Shown piece after piece: positions 20,736 to 31,005 of a DNA stretch of 64,000 nucleotides. The notes under the pieces were generated by a model, which saw only the letters and a list, made by a program, of their open reading frames with translations, was not told the origin of the DNA and did no database searches. A program made the position numbers and the translations under genes. This DNA comes from Cephalopachus bancanus. Its lineage: Eukaryota; Chordata; Mammalia; Primates; Tarsiidae. The stretch is taken from positions 5,270,001-5,334,000 of the forward strand of contig JAPVLO010000182.1 in assembly GCA_027257055.1 (NCBI GenBank), in the 5' to 3' direction. Within the stretch, counting starts at the first letter, position 1, and each line of letters opens with the position of its first letter.

Positions 20736-21260
20736 TAGGCTCAGAGATACATGAGGGGGACGTATACACAGCCCTGTTCCATCAAGATGCTTACAGTCTA
20801 GCTAGGGAGACGGATGTGAGCAGAAATTGTGACAAGGACTGCGAGAAGCAGCCCCCAAGAGGGCCCCCAGCCTCAGGAGCACAGGGCTATCTTCCCAGGA
20901 GAAGGGATGTCCCACTGAGCCCCGAGAATGCGCAGAAGTTTACCACGTGGGACTGGGGCCAAGGAAGCTGGGGACGGAGGAGTGACTCTCGGCGCAGGGG
21001 AGGCCTCTTGTGAAACTCAGAGGAATACAGCAGGTCAAGCACACAGAAGCTGGCAGCAAGCAGGGCCGCCCGCACCCCACATCACAGGAGCTTAAATGGA
21101 GGCATGAACAGAGTGCTGTGGGTGCACAGAGAAGGGAGGAATGGAATTTGCTGAGGGTGGCTGGAGAAGGCTTTGAAGAAAAAAAAAACCTCTTAAAATG
21201 ACTAGGCACTTACCAGAAGAAGTGAGACCTGTCCAGACAGAGGAAACAGTATATGCAAAG
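20736..21260 (+). repeat. Ancient mammalian repeat
   Basis: The text 'tgtgctaggctcagagatacatgagg', 'catcaagatgcttacagtctagctagggagacgg' and later 'ggctggagaaggctttgaag', 'cagaggaaacagtatatgcaaaggcattctgg' follows the same family order as at 4.5, 16 and 39 kb. Confidence 0.5.
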
Positions 21261-21575
21261 GCATTCTGGCACTTTGGAAATTAACCCTATTATCTCCCCA
21301 CCCCAGGTGGGGGATTCAAGGTAAGCAACACACCCTCTGCTGAATTTCGTGGTGTGGGGTCCTATCAAGGTTCAAGATTACTAAGTCTTGAGCTCCAGAA
21401 AGCGTGGAGGGAACTAAGAGTGGGAAACACTTACTTAGGTAGACCAGGGACCCTCCAGCTGGGTAGAGCTTGCATTTCCCAGATCAGAAACAGCTCAGCC
21501 AATTGGAAAACTTTAGGGAGTACCAGGGAAATTATCACCTCTTTAGGATGGTGCCTGTGAGCAACTATTGCTCAT

Positions 21576-21873
21576 TAATAATATAGATGGCAGGGCGCAG
21601 TGGCTCACACCTATACCCTCTACACTTTGGGAGGCAGAGGCAAGAGGATTGCCCGAGTCCAGGGGTTCGAGACCAGCCTAGGCAACTGCTGAGACCTCAT
21701 CTCTACAATAAATCAAAAAATTAGCCTGGCATGGGCACGCAGCTATGCTTCTAGCTACTTGTATGGCTGAAGCAGAAGGATCACCTGAGCCCAGTAGGTC
21801 GAGAATGCAGTGGCCATGAGTGTGCCTGGGCAATGGAGTGAGACTCCTGCTCATATAATAATAATATAGATGG
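21576..21873 (+). mobile_element. Older Alu with 15-bp TSD, first of three
   Basis: TSD taataatatagatgg lies at 21576-21590 and 21859-21873. The body begins cagggcgcagtggctcacac, contains caataaatcaaaaaattagcc, and ends gagactcctgctc. It is intermediate in age. Confidence 0.9.
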
Positions 21874-22178
21874 CTGGGTGTGGTGGTTTATGCCTACAAT
21901 CCCAGCACTTTAGGAGGCCGAGGCAAGAGAATCACTTGAGCCCAGGAGTTCGAGACCAGTCTAAGCAGTTAGGCCTCTTCCTACCAAAAAATAAAACGTA
22001 GCTAGATATAGTGGTACATGCCTGTAGTCCCAGCTACTCAGAAGGCTGAAGTGGCAGGATCACCTGAGCCCAGGTGGTCGAGGCTGTGGTGAGCCATGAT
22101 GATTGTGATCACACCACTGCACTCCAGCCTGGTCAACAGACTGAGACCCTGGCTCAAATAATGATAATAATAATATAT
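21874..22178 (+). mobile_element. Old Alu (AluJ-like), second of three
   Basis: It begins ctgggtgtggtggtttatgcc immediately after the TSD of the previous Alu and ends with an A/T-rich 'aaataatgataataataatat' tail. It carries cccagcactttaggaggccgagg like ancestral Alus. Confidence 0.85.
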
Positions 22179-22185
22179 TAAAATA

Positions 22186-22457
22186 GCCGGGCTCGGTGGC
22201 TCAGCCTGTCATCCCGCACCTTTGGGAGGCTGAGGTGAGTGGATTGCCTGAGCCCACGGGTTCGAGACCTGCCTGGGCAGCGAGACCTCATCTCTACAAG
22301 AAATCAAAAAATCAGCCGGGTGTGGTAGCGCATGCCTGTAATTCCAGCTACTCGGAAGGCTGAGGCGGAAGGATTGCCGGAGCCCGGCAGGTTGAGGCTG
22401 CGGTGGCCGGGAGCGGCCGCTGCACTCTAGTCTGGGCGACCGAGTGAGACTCCAACT

Positions 22458-22510
<53 letters not shown>

Positions 22511-22515
22511 TAAAA
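22186..22515 (+). mobile_element. Young Alu (5-bp-deletion subfamily) with A/TA-rich tail, third of three
   Basis: It begins gccgggctcggtggctcagc and contains ctgggcagcgagacctc and tgtaattccagc. The A tail (about 22458-22473) has grown into a (TA)n run to 22504. It lies only 7 bp after the preceding Alu tail. Confidence 0.9.
22472..22504. repeat. (TA)n microsatellite born in an Alu tail
   Basis: About 16 TA units follow A16 at the Alu 3' end. The tract could extrude or be length-polymorphic. Confidence 0.9.
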
Positions 22516-22594
22516 ATACCCTCAAAACAAGAATTCTCAGAAACTATGCCAATTCAGCAATACCTACCATGTCCCACGACCTTACAGTAAGTAA

Positions 22595-22690
22595 GCACCA
22601 TCTCATTACATTTTCTATCACCCACAATGACGTGTAAGTATTTTACAGGTGAGAAAACTGAACTTAAATATCACGCCCAAAGTCTCAGGA
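22595..22690 (-). mobile_element. MIR fragment, antisense
   Basis: 'accatctcattacattttctatcacc' and 'attttacaggtgagaaaactgaac' are antisense MIR core, diverged. Confidence 0.55.
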
Positions 22691-23024
22691 CAGTTCAGAA
22701 ATGGCAGCTGGGGGAGGACCAGGCCCCTCCAGGTCACATCACCCCCTGCTCTGTCCCACGCTCACCCTCGATGATAACCACTCTACCTATGATGCCACTG
22801 AGGAAAATAACATGACCACAGCAAGAGAAAAACAATTGCACAAATGCGTGTGTACCATCATGATTATCGTGGGCTTGACCTGAAGCTCAAGTCCCTTTCC
22901 CCTCTCAGGCAACGACTGGCAGCCAAATCTCCTCAACTTAACTGAAGTTAAAGTTGCCTCTTCCATGAAGCATCCAGACTGGCTTGCAGGCGAGATCCCT
23001 GCGCACACCGTCTGTTGTTTCATC

Positions 23025-23130
23025 CCCAGCGTTCCCATTTTACAGGTAGGGAAGTCAAGATTCTGAGCTGTTAAGTGTCCTTTCCAAGGTCTCACTGCTA
23101 TTAAAGTGGTGGAGCCTGGACTCCACTGGC
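23025..23130 (-). mobile_element. MIR fragment, antisense
   Basis: 'cccattttacaggtagggaagtcaag' followed by 'ccaaggtctcactgctattaaagtggtggagcctggactcc' is antisense MIR core and head. Confidence 0.65.
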
Positions 23131-23735
23131 TTCTACCTGACTTTGGGAACAAAGTCTTTCTATAGCACCATATCATGGCGTAGTCAAAGGGAATCATGCC
23201 TGTTCCCGGAGGAGACACTTCGGAGCCAGAGAAAGAAAACTAAGGACCCACTTTGCAAGGCTTCTCACAAAGAAAAAATGCACTTTACAAGCATGCTGAC
23301 ATATCTATTCTGCCAAACACAGGCTCTTCAGAGGGAAAAAGAAACTGACAATGACAGTTATCAATGCCAACAAAGAGAGAAAGGGAACATCTGCAGGTGA
23401 ACACAATGATGGCTCCTCCAGCCCTACTCACAGTTAAACTTTCCGCTCTCAGATGCCATTGTTGGAAAGTAACTCTTACGCTGCGGGTTTTTTATAAGAC
23501 CACATACATAAAGTATGGGGGAGGTTGGGCCCCACAGGACCGGGAATAGAATAGCGAGCTAGGTTACTTGGGGAAGGGAGGCTGGGGCTGAGAAAGGAAG
23601 AGTCCGTCTGTGTAGACTGGTCCAGAGAAAGTTTCATTGTGTTTTATGCCTAAATCTATAGACTCTTAAGCTGCCTGTAATCCCACGCAGGGTGCTGAGA
23701 GCTGATGTCAGAGAAAGAGCGTGCTGCAGAACAAA
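23131..23735. other. Noncoding DNA, no recognised feature
   Basis: ORFs of 61-85 aa only. No repeat or gene supported. Confidence 0.5.
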
Positions 23736-23855
23736 GACCCGTGTTCGAGTCCCAGTCTCGCCATCATTTTCTGAAAGCCATGGCAGCTCCTCTGTCTCTC
23801 AATTTCTTTGCTTGTAACATTGGATTAAATGATCTCTGAGATCCCTTCCAGATCA
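23736..23855 (+). mobile_element. MIR fragment
   Basis: 'gtgttcgagtcccagtctcgccatc' (B-box-like head) then 'ctctgtctctcaatttctttgcttgtaacattgg' and 'gatctctgagatcccttccag' follow MIR order. Confidence 0.65.
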
Positions 23856-23922
23856 GATGATCTTCCTGCCTCAGTCTCCCAAGTAGCTAGGATTACAGGC
23901 ATGAGCCACCACGCATGGCTCT
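23856..23922 (-). mobile_element. Alu left-arm fragment, antisense
   Basis: 'gatcttcctgcctcagtctcccaagtagctaggattacaggcatgagccaccacgcatggct' type text is antisense Alu 5' sequence of about 67 bp. There is no T tract, so it is a fragment or an old monomer remnant abutting the MIR. Confidence 0.75.
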
Positions 23923-24319
23923 CCCATCACATTCTTCAAGGGGCCGTGGAGGTGGAGCCCATGGAGGGAGCATCCCACAAAGCCAGAACCATGAGAAGAT
24001 ATTAATGAAGGGTTTGGAGGCTAATGATAAATTCTGTCCACATCATAACCCTGCCCAAGACCACCCTACAGTTCATCAGAAGCCCTGGTCACCAGGCTCA
24101 CACACTACTGAGATCTCCACTTTTATTGCATCTGTACCCACACACTCTCACCTAGATTGTGTCCTTTCCTCTTACTGCCCGCCTGTAGGAGTTTGGACCC
24201 TTGGGAAGTCAGGCAATGAAGAGCTCCCGATCTCAAGATGAGAATGTTCCCAAGAGGGCAGAGAACTGACCCTGGGGTTGAGACAATATGTTTAAGTCAT
24301 TGAGAGCTGCAGTTGTAGG
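23923..24319. other. Noncoding DNA, possibly L2-derived
   Basis: Pyrimidine-rich text around 24040-24190 is L2-like in composition only. No gene seen; the 108-aa ORF has no domain. Confidence 0.4.
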
Positions 24320-24510
24320 GTGAAACAGGACTGACCCCTACAAGCTGTGGGATCACAGGCAAGTGGTTTCACCTGTCTGAGCCTAAGTTTCCCAGCATGT
24401 AAAATAATGATGGTGATAATATGACCATAACAAATATCTGACGAGACTCTATGTCATAGAGGCATTGTGATGATCAAATTTCATGTAAAACACTTAGGCA
24501 CAATAAATGA
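24320..24510 (+). mobile_element. MIR SINE
   Basis: 'acaagctgtgggatcacaggcaagtggtttcacctgtctgagcctaagtttccc', 'aaaataatgatggtgataat', 'cattgtgatgatcaaat' and 'gtaaaacacttaggcac' run through the full MIR core in order. Confidence 0.8.
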
Positions 24511-24849
24511 AGTGATTGTTGTCCCCAAGGTGAGTCCATGGACAAAGTTTAGGAGTCTAGGTGCAGGGCTGGATGCTACTCTGTTTGTGAAACTCAGTGC
24601 AAACACTCAACCAGCGCTTTTGCTCTCAAAACAGTCCCAAATTACTACCCACTTGAGGGAAGAAAGAAGACTCACTCTCTCCAGATAGTGGGAAAAATGA
24701 AGTTGGTACATGGCGAAAGATCCAACTGTTCAGGCCAGACTAGGAAACTAGGAACTTAGCAGTACCCACCCAGAAGCATGAGCCCCCCAAGTGAGAGAGG
24801 GGAATCATCTGAAGTGGTGTCTCTTTCCTGACGGAACCAACTTCCAGGT
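24511..24849. other. Noncoding DNA, no recognised feature
   Basis: No gene or repeat supported. Confidence 0.5.
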
Positions 24850-25186
24850 AAAGAAGTCAGAAACAGCCGGGCGTGGTGGCTTAAGTCTGTAATCCCAGCA
24901 CTCTGGGAGGCCGAGGTGAGAGGATTGCCTGGGCCCAGAGGTTGAGACCAGCCTGGGCCACTTGGTGAGACCTTGTCTCTACAATAAATCCCAAAAAATT
25001 AGCCGGATGTGGAAGCATGTGCCTATGGTTCCAGGTGCCTCACTTGAAAGGCTGAGGCAGAAGGATCACCTGAGCCCAGCAGGTCGAGGCTGCGGTGGCC
25101 GTGAGCATGCCACTGCCCTCCAGCCTGGGCGACAGGGAGAGACTCCAACTCAAAAAAACCCCAAAAAACAAAGAAGTCAGAAACAG
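24850..25186 (+). mobile_element. Alu of intermediate age with 17-bp TSD
   Basis: TSD aaagaagtcagaaacag lies at 24850-24866 and 25170-25186. The body begins ccgggcgtggtggcttaag, has caataaatcccaaaaaattagcc, and ends gagactccaactc. It has cccagcactctgggaggccgagg where the young copies have cccgc.cctttgggaggctgagg, so it sits between ancestral and young forms. Confidence 0.95.
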
Positions 25187-25204
25187 CCGCCAAGAGGCTA
25201 CTGT

Positions 25205-25318
25205 AGCTCCTCGAAGCCAGAACTCATTTCTTGTGCATTACTGCTTCCCCAGTGCCCAGCGTGGAGCCGACACGTTGTAGACACTGATTGACAACGTGTT
25301 TAAAGGATGAACGATTAG
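25205..25318 (+). mobile_element. L2 LINE 3' end
   Basis: 'ttcttgtgcattactgcttccccagtgcccagcgtggagccg' and 'cacgttgtagacactgattgacaacgtgtttaaaggatgaacg' follow the L2 terminus. Confidence 0.65.
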
Positions 25319-26977
25319 AACAAATGGAACCCGAACTCCACTGAGCAAAGTACTAGGCTGAGAACCTATTATGGCTGGAGTGGCCTCCAGACCAGGGACA
25401 TCCCAGGGATCGGGGTGAGCTGGAGATCTAAAGATAGCACGTAGAAAAACCAGACCAAAGAGAGGGTCGGTTCAGGAGTCATCTGTCCTTCAAATCCAGG
25501 TCTAAGGTGGGAGCGGTGAGTCAGCGGGTTATCTGAGCTGCTGCCTTGAGTCACCCACCGCCTGGCCCTCTCGTGGGCCTGCCCTCCTGGGCGAGTGATG
25601 CAGCGGAGTATTTGGGCTCGGGGTGTCTGTATCTGCACCCACACACTCAGCAGGCTCCACCAGCCAAGATGACTCAGGGCTCCTCTCACGTTTTTTTATA
25701 CTATGTCACTTCACTGTCCTGTCGCGGCTGCCCTGACTCATGACTCGGTGCTCTTCCCTGGAGGAAATGCCAACAGAGGTGAAGCTTAGCCTGCCTCATG
25801 GTGTGCCAGGGGCCAGGAGCTCTGCTTACTGGCCAGACCCACCGGGAACCACATTTCTCCCTCACTGCGTGTGCCCTGAAGAGAGGGCCCATGACCAAGG
25901 CTGAACGCGGTGCCTCATTCCGTGCCCTGTCGCAGGTCTTCCTCACCATGGTCCCCTTGTCTAGCTTCTTTTCTGCTTACTGCCACTCTCTCTTCATCAA
26001 CCCATGGGTGCTAATGGTAGGAAAAGCAGTTTCCTCCCTAGTGACTGCAATTTACTATTAGAAAACTCTCGAAGACCCTAAAGCCTTCCCGATTCCCCTC
26101 CCCTGCCCTCATAAAAGAAGTTCTAGCAAATCATTCTTTGCCGCTGAAATCATCCCTCACATTACTACCAGATCAGCCCTCCTCAGGTAGAGATCGTTGC
26201 TCAGAAATTCCCATCTCATGCCAAATTCAGTTCCTGGAAATGTCTTCAGTATCCCCCACATTGTCTTGTCCCTAACACTGTCCGCTTTGTCACCAGCCAC
26301 GCAGAGAATGGGAGAGATGAGCTCCTGGCAGTCATGTCTGTACGATGTGGCCCTGGCCACAGCTAAGCGGTCCAGGCTGAACCCCTGCCCTAACCTGGGA
26401 CAGCCTGAATCTCTTCTGGAGAAATTCTGAATAGAGGCTCAGAAATTCCAGTCTTAGTTTGGACCGAGGCCTTCAACAAGGAAGATATAAAAACTGAAGA
26501 GTGGTGTAAGCCATTTTCCCTAGACATGACCAGGAAACCCCAGGAAGCAAGTCCACAGAGAGGGAAGAAGGAAGCTGACATGTGCATGAAGCAGAGTGGA
26601 AGAAGGAAACGTCCCTTACAATCCCCAAGGTCCCGTGCTCCAAAAAGTACTTTCCCCAGTGTTAATACACAAACGTAGGGTAGTCGGTGAAATAGTTACA
26701 TGTCCACTTACAACAGAAAAAAAATGTAATCGGAAAGATATTTGAAGTTACAGAGTCAATAAAATGACATCATAACTTAGAAATGTTATTATCCACATCC
26801 ACAGTTCATGAGACAGTTTTGTTCAAACTCCTTGTATTTATTTTAATATCAGTGTCCCCGTCTCCCTGGAGCCATCTTTTGGGTTATCAGACATTGTTTT
26901 CCAGAACGTTTCAACTTCTTCCAGGTATGTTCAAGATCACACATAGGCTTCTCATTTAAACTGTATCCTAAGCCATA
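25319..26977. other. Single-copy noncoding DNA containing the AP-1 motif cluster
   Basis: No repeat is recognised over 1.6 kb. ORFs up to 106 aa are scattered over both strands with no domains. The interval 25517-25740 is reported separately. Confidence 0.45.
25517..25740. promoter_or_regulatory. Cluster of four AP-1/NF-E2 heptamers with a GATA motif
   Basis: Perfect TGAGTCA/TGACTCA heptamers occur at 25517-25523, 25547-25553, 25670-25676 and 25734-25740, with a fifth one-off TGACTCG at 25741-25747. A TTATCT (AGATAA on the minus strand) lies at 25529-25534 between the first two. TGASTCA is the binding site of AP-1 (FOS/JUN) and, with a following GC, of NF-E2/MAF; the first site reads TGAGTCAGC. 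A single perfect heptamer is expected about once per 8 kb in random sequence. Enhancer function is inferred from motif density only. Confidence 0.5.
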
Positions 26978-26978
26978 A

Positions 26979-27060
26979 GAAAAAAAAGGAAGAAGGAGGG
27001 AAAGGAAAGGAAAGGAAAGGAAAGAAAGAAAGAAAGAAGACAGGGAGGGAGGGAGGGGAA
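26979..27060. repeat. Purine microsatellite (GGAAA)n/(GAAA)n/(GGGA)n
   Basis: An uninterrupted purine tract moves from GGAAA to GAAA to GGGA units. The 75-aa minus ORF rich in Leu/Ser/Phe/Pro is an artefact of the tract. Confidence 0.9.
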
Positions 27061-28204
27061 GGAGAAAAGAAAGCAACTTACAGCATCAGAACTGTTGTGT
27101 TTTTCATTTTTCTTATTGATAAGCACCTATAATCAAAGAATGCTCTCCAGAGGGCTTGTTTACAATTACATCCATCACTTGCAAGTGGGAAGCCTTATTT
27201 CCAGTTTACTGTCTTTTTGTTCCCCATAGACTCTATCTCAAGATTTCTAAAGCCTTTCAAGTGGGCATTGATTAAGGTTGTTTCAGGCTAGGCCTTATCC
27301 AAGCCCTACCCTATAGTTCCAAACAAAGGAATTCAGAAAGCCCTCCATCCTTTCTGTGGCCTCAGATATAAGGCTCCTCCCTTGGAGTCCTTTGGGTAAA
27401 TCCTCAATTATCTTCAGACATATACATCACTTCGTCTCACTTAGGCTTTACAAGCACCCTTGGAAGCATGTGTTTCTATCTTTACTCTATTCGTGGGCTG
27501 ACCAGTGTTCTCAGGGGAGAAGGTTGCCCAAGTCTACACAGTTTACAGTGGAGCCGGTTTGGGAAGTTCAAAGCTCATATGCCCAGTCTACTCCAGCTGC
27601 CAGGGGATGGGGAAGCCCCCTAATCTGAGGGGGGACCTTTCGATTAAACCTCTAAATCATGCCACCTGAACGTTCCCGTGCTGACTTCACAGCTAGTCCT
27701 GAGCACATCCTTCTTTGTGAAGAAGAAAGAAGCTTGCTAGCAAAACGCATAGATTGCCTTTCAAACAGTCTGAACTCTTCAACCTAATTTTACTGAGCAT
27801 CTACTCTGGGCCACAGGTTCTGCTTTATTCCATCATAAAGATTTCCAAAATCAGGTAGGCATAACCCACATGGGAAGAAGTATCAGAAGCTTGAAATACC
27901 AGAGAAACCAGAAAGCTGAGCCTTAGGAAGGAGAGAGGGTCAGGCAGAGTGGAGGGTGAAGAGAACACCCGCTTGGGCCAAAGGGCAGGCACCACAGCTT
28001 CTTGAAGCAAAGGCAGGAGTGGATGGGCACGTCAGCCTGCTAGCTGGACTTCACGCTCCCTGGGAAGCTTGGCGGCTTATCATTTCTCTTTAGCTCAATA
28101 ACTTTTTAAAAAATTATTCATTGCTTCCGAGAGTGGGTGACCTCAAACTGTTTGATTACAGACAAATAAGCTTCCAGGCAGGATAAGAGGGCCCCTGGGA
28201 GAAC
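27061..28204. other. Single-copy noncoding DNA
   Basis: No gene supported. A short 'ttttactgagcatctactctgggcc' stretch near 27788 is ancient-repeat-like. The last 60 bp grade into the pyrimidine tract. Confidence 0.45.
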
Positions 28205-29075
28205 CCGTGATCTCTCTATCTCTCTCCCTCTCTCCCCTCCCCTCTCTGTCTCTCCCTCTTTCTCTCTCACTCTCTCTATCTCTGTCTCTGTGTGTATGTC
28301 TCTGACTCTCTCTGTTTCTGTCTCTCTCTGTGTGTGTTGTCTTTGTCTCTCTCTCTCTCTCTCTCTCTGTCTCTGCCTCCCTCCCTCTCTCTGTCTGTCT
28401 CTCTATCTGTGTCTCTCTCTCTCTGTTCATCTCTGTCTCTGTCTCTGTGTCTCCCTGTCTCTCTCTCTCTCTGTCTCTCTCTCTGTTTCTCCCTCTCTCT
28501 GTCTTCCTCCCTCTTTCTCTCTTACTCTCTCTCTCTGTCTCGCTCTGTCTCTGTCTCTGTCTCTCTCTCTGCCTGTCTCTGTCTCTCTTTATCTCTGTCT
28601 CTGTATGTATGTCTCTGTCTCTCTCTGTCTGTCTCTGTCTCTCTTTCTCTCTTTGTTTCTGTCTCTTGTGTGTGTCTCTGTCTCTCTCTGTCTCTCCCTC
28701 TCTCTCTTTCTCCCTCTTTCTCTCTTACTCTCTCTCTGTCTGTCTCGCTCTGTCTCTGTCTCTGTCTCTCTCTCTGCCTGTCTCTGTCTCTCTTTCTCTT
28801 TCTGTTTCTGTCTCTTGTGTGTGTGTGTCTCTGTCTCTCTCTGTCTCTGCCTCCCTCCCTCCCTCTCTCTGTCCGTCTCTCTGTCCGTCTCTCTGTCTGC
28901 CTCTGTTTCTCTCTCTTTCTCTGTCTGTGTGTGTGTGTCTCTCTCTCTCTCTGTCTCTCACTCTCTCTCTCTCTGTCTCCCTCCCTCTCTCCCTCCCTTC
29001 TTCCTTCTCTCTCTGTCTGTCTCTGTCTCCCTCCGTCTCCCTACCCCCAATCTCTCTCTCTCTCTCTTCCCCTCT
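28205..29075. repeat. About 870-bp TCTCTG-type polypyrimidine tandem array with internal higher-order repeat
   Basis: The plus strand is almost entirely C/T with periodic G (TCTCTG, TCTG, CCCT units) and short GTGTGT islands. Blocks repeat at larger scale: 'cttactctct' at 28521 and 28724, 'cgctctgtctctg' at 28541 and 28746, and 'gcctgtctctgtctc' at 28571 and 28776, all 203-205 bp apart. After that the two copies differ by an indel of about 56 bp (the next shared landmark, 'tcttgtgtg', is at 28664 and 28813). Three overlapping plus-strand ORFs of 271-278 aa, all Ser/Leu/Cys/Val-rich, are repeat artefacts. Such tracts can form triplex (H-DNA) structures; that is known chemistry, not shown here. 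Confidence 0.95.
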
Positions 29076-29177
29076 CATTTTTGGTTCTCAGATACAGATT
29101 CCTAGAATGAAAGGTAAGTGGAAGGAGGCAAGGGAAGGAAAAGAGGGAAGAACAGACTTTCTCTGACAAGTACTTTT

Positions 29178-29700
29178 ATAATAACAATAAAAATAGCTGC
29201 CATGCCAGGCTCGGTGGCTCAGCCTGTAATCCCAGCACTTTGGGAGGCTGAGGTGAGCGGATGGCCTGAGCCCGCGGGTCCGAGACCCGCCTGGGCAGCG
29301 AGACCTCATCTCTACAATAATTCAAAAAATCAGCCGGGCGTGGTAGCGTATGCCTGTAATTCCGGCTACTGGGAAGGCTGAGGCGGAAGGAACGCCAGAG
29401 CCCAGCAGGTCGAGGCTGTGGTGGCCGGGAGCGGCCACTGTACTCCAGTCTGGGTGACAGAGTGAGACTCCAACTCAAAAAAAAAAAAAAATAGCTGCCA
29501 TTTATTGAGCATCTACTCCAGTTCAGCCACTGGGCTAGAGCTTTGTGAAAATTATCTCATGCAGTCCTTACAAACAGTTTAAAGTGTGGACATTATCATC
29601 ACACGTTCCAGAGAAAGAAGTCGAGATCCAAGGTCACCTAGCTAGTCAGTGGCAGAGCCACTGAGCTCAGAGCTTAGCTCCTAAACCCCAGTGACACTGG
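29178..29700 (-). mobile_element. MIR-like unit, antisense, interrupted by a young Alu
   Basis: Text after the Alu runs 'tttattgagcatctactccagttcagccactgggc', 'attatctcatgcagtccttacaaac', 'ggtcacctagctagtcagtggcagagccactgagctcag'. This is MIR-like in antisense order. The Alu TSD falls in its first 15 bases. Confidence 0.6.
29189..29501 (+). mobile_element. Young Alu (5-bp-deletion subfamily) with 15-bp TSD
   Basis: TSD aaaaatagctgccat lies at 29189-29203 and 29487-29501. The body contains ctgggcagcgagacctc and tgtaattccggc and has gagcccgcgggtccgagaccc at box B. The end is gagactccaactc plus the A tail. Confidence 0.95.
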
Positions 29701-31005
29701 CTTCTATAGCCCATGCAGGGGTTGGGTCTCAGCTTCGCATGACCAAGTCGACATGACCCACATCCCTTAGCCAATGTAACATCCAAGTCAGCTGCCGGGG
29801 AAGTAACAGAAGTTGCTGTGATTTGAGACGAGGAGAAGTCATGCCCCGCCCCAGTCAAAAGACTGGCAGCTCAGACCCCTCTGTTCTCCTTTGACCAAGC
29901 ACATTCTGATCAGGAGCCCGGAATCTTGAGCTCTCAGGAAGAAAAGGGACTGTCGACCAGGCGATTGTTCGAAGAGCTCTGGTCCAAATATGAATGGGTT
30001 AAATTGCTCTCAAAGGGCCAGAAAACAAGGAGCCAGAGTCTCCCCATTTTCCTATTCCCAAAGGCCCCCGAGCATCCCCAGGGAAGCAGGGAGGAACCAC
30101 TGCACCGAAGCATCTTGTTTTTATTGCTCTGAAACTATGCCCTGCCTCAGCCCAGACCCTGTGAAGGCTAAAAGACTCGATTCGGTAGGCAGAACACAGA
30201 GTGCTGAGCACAGAGCCCGTTCACGGCACTCAAGGGTATGACAGCCAAGAATGCTTTCATAGTTGCGCTGTGCTGCCTGATTCTGTCTGGAATGTATGGA
30301 CTTTGTCCCTTTGATCTTTAATATGGCTGCTTGGAGGGGCCAGGATCCCACATTTGCAGCTAGCTAGCTCTGTCCTCATTCCCCACAGATTCCACCTCCA
30401 CCCCAAGTTCCTGAACACAGTTCTGAAACACTGGAAACACCGTGTTCAGAGCTCTCTCCTCCTCCCCCCTCATCTCACCCGCTCCTGAAGGTGTGCCCCC
30501 AACTCCAGACCACCAATACCCTCACCCCCTGCAGCAGGCTGGCCTCACCACCCATGACCTTCTTCATGATGCCCCATCTGGGTGAAGGGAAACTTGCCCC
30601 TCCTTTTCTCAGGACTGCCTCTGCAAAGATTCCTGTACCCTAAATACAAGAGCCAAACATCTAGATGGTTGGAAACAAACATCTGGTTAATTGGCCGGGT
30701 TTGTGTCTTTTTTTTTTCCTGTTTTGTTTGTTTTTTGCTTTTCATCCAGATGTTGGTGTAATGTAGACCCTTTCTGGAAGTCCAGCTAGAAACTGTGTTT
30801 TCTATTACAATTCGGAATCAGTTGCAACAACTGGAAGAAGATGCCACCTGTCCTTTGTAAGCAAGATATTTCTAGCATGGCACCCAAGAATGGAACCTGG
30901 AAGCTTAATCTAGTCAAAGAAATGTAGTTGTGGTCATACCACTCTCTATTTAAAAGGGTATTTCTACAGAAAAAGAGGTAAAAGCGATATTCTAGTGTCT
31001 TGCAA
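29701..31005. other. Single-copy noncoding DNA
   Basis: No gene supported; ORFs are under 90 aa. An L2-like pyrimidine-rich stretch may lie at 30380-30560. A T-rich run occurs at 30705-30740. Confidence 0.45.

Noticed and set aside
22787..23218. 143-aa minus ORF
   Set aside because: Includes MIR sequence; no domain recognised.
28205..29075. Possible CRISPR-like array because of regular spacing
   Set aside because: Simple-sequence DNA in a primate nuclear context; no unique spacers between constant repeats.
28725..29078. 117-aa minus-strand ORF rich in Arg/Glu (RE repeats resembling SR-like proteins)
   Set aside because: It is the purine strand of the same tandem array; the composition comes from GAGAGA repeats, not from a domain.
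28290..29166. Three overlapping plus-strand ORFs of 271-278 aa
   Set aside because: All are Ser/Leu/Cys/Val readings of the TCTCTG array in three frames; a stop-poor simple repeat gives ORFs in every frame.
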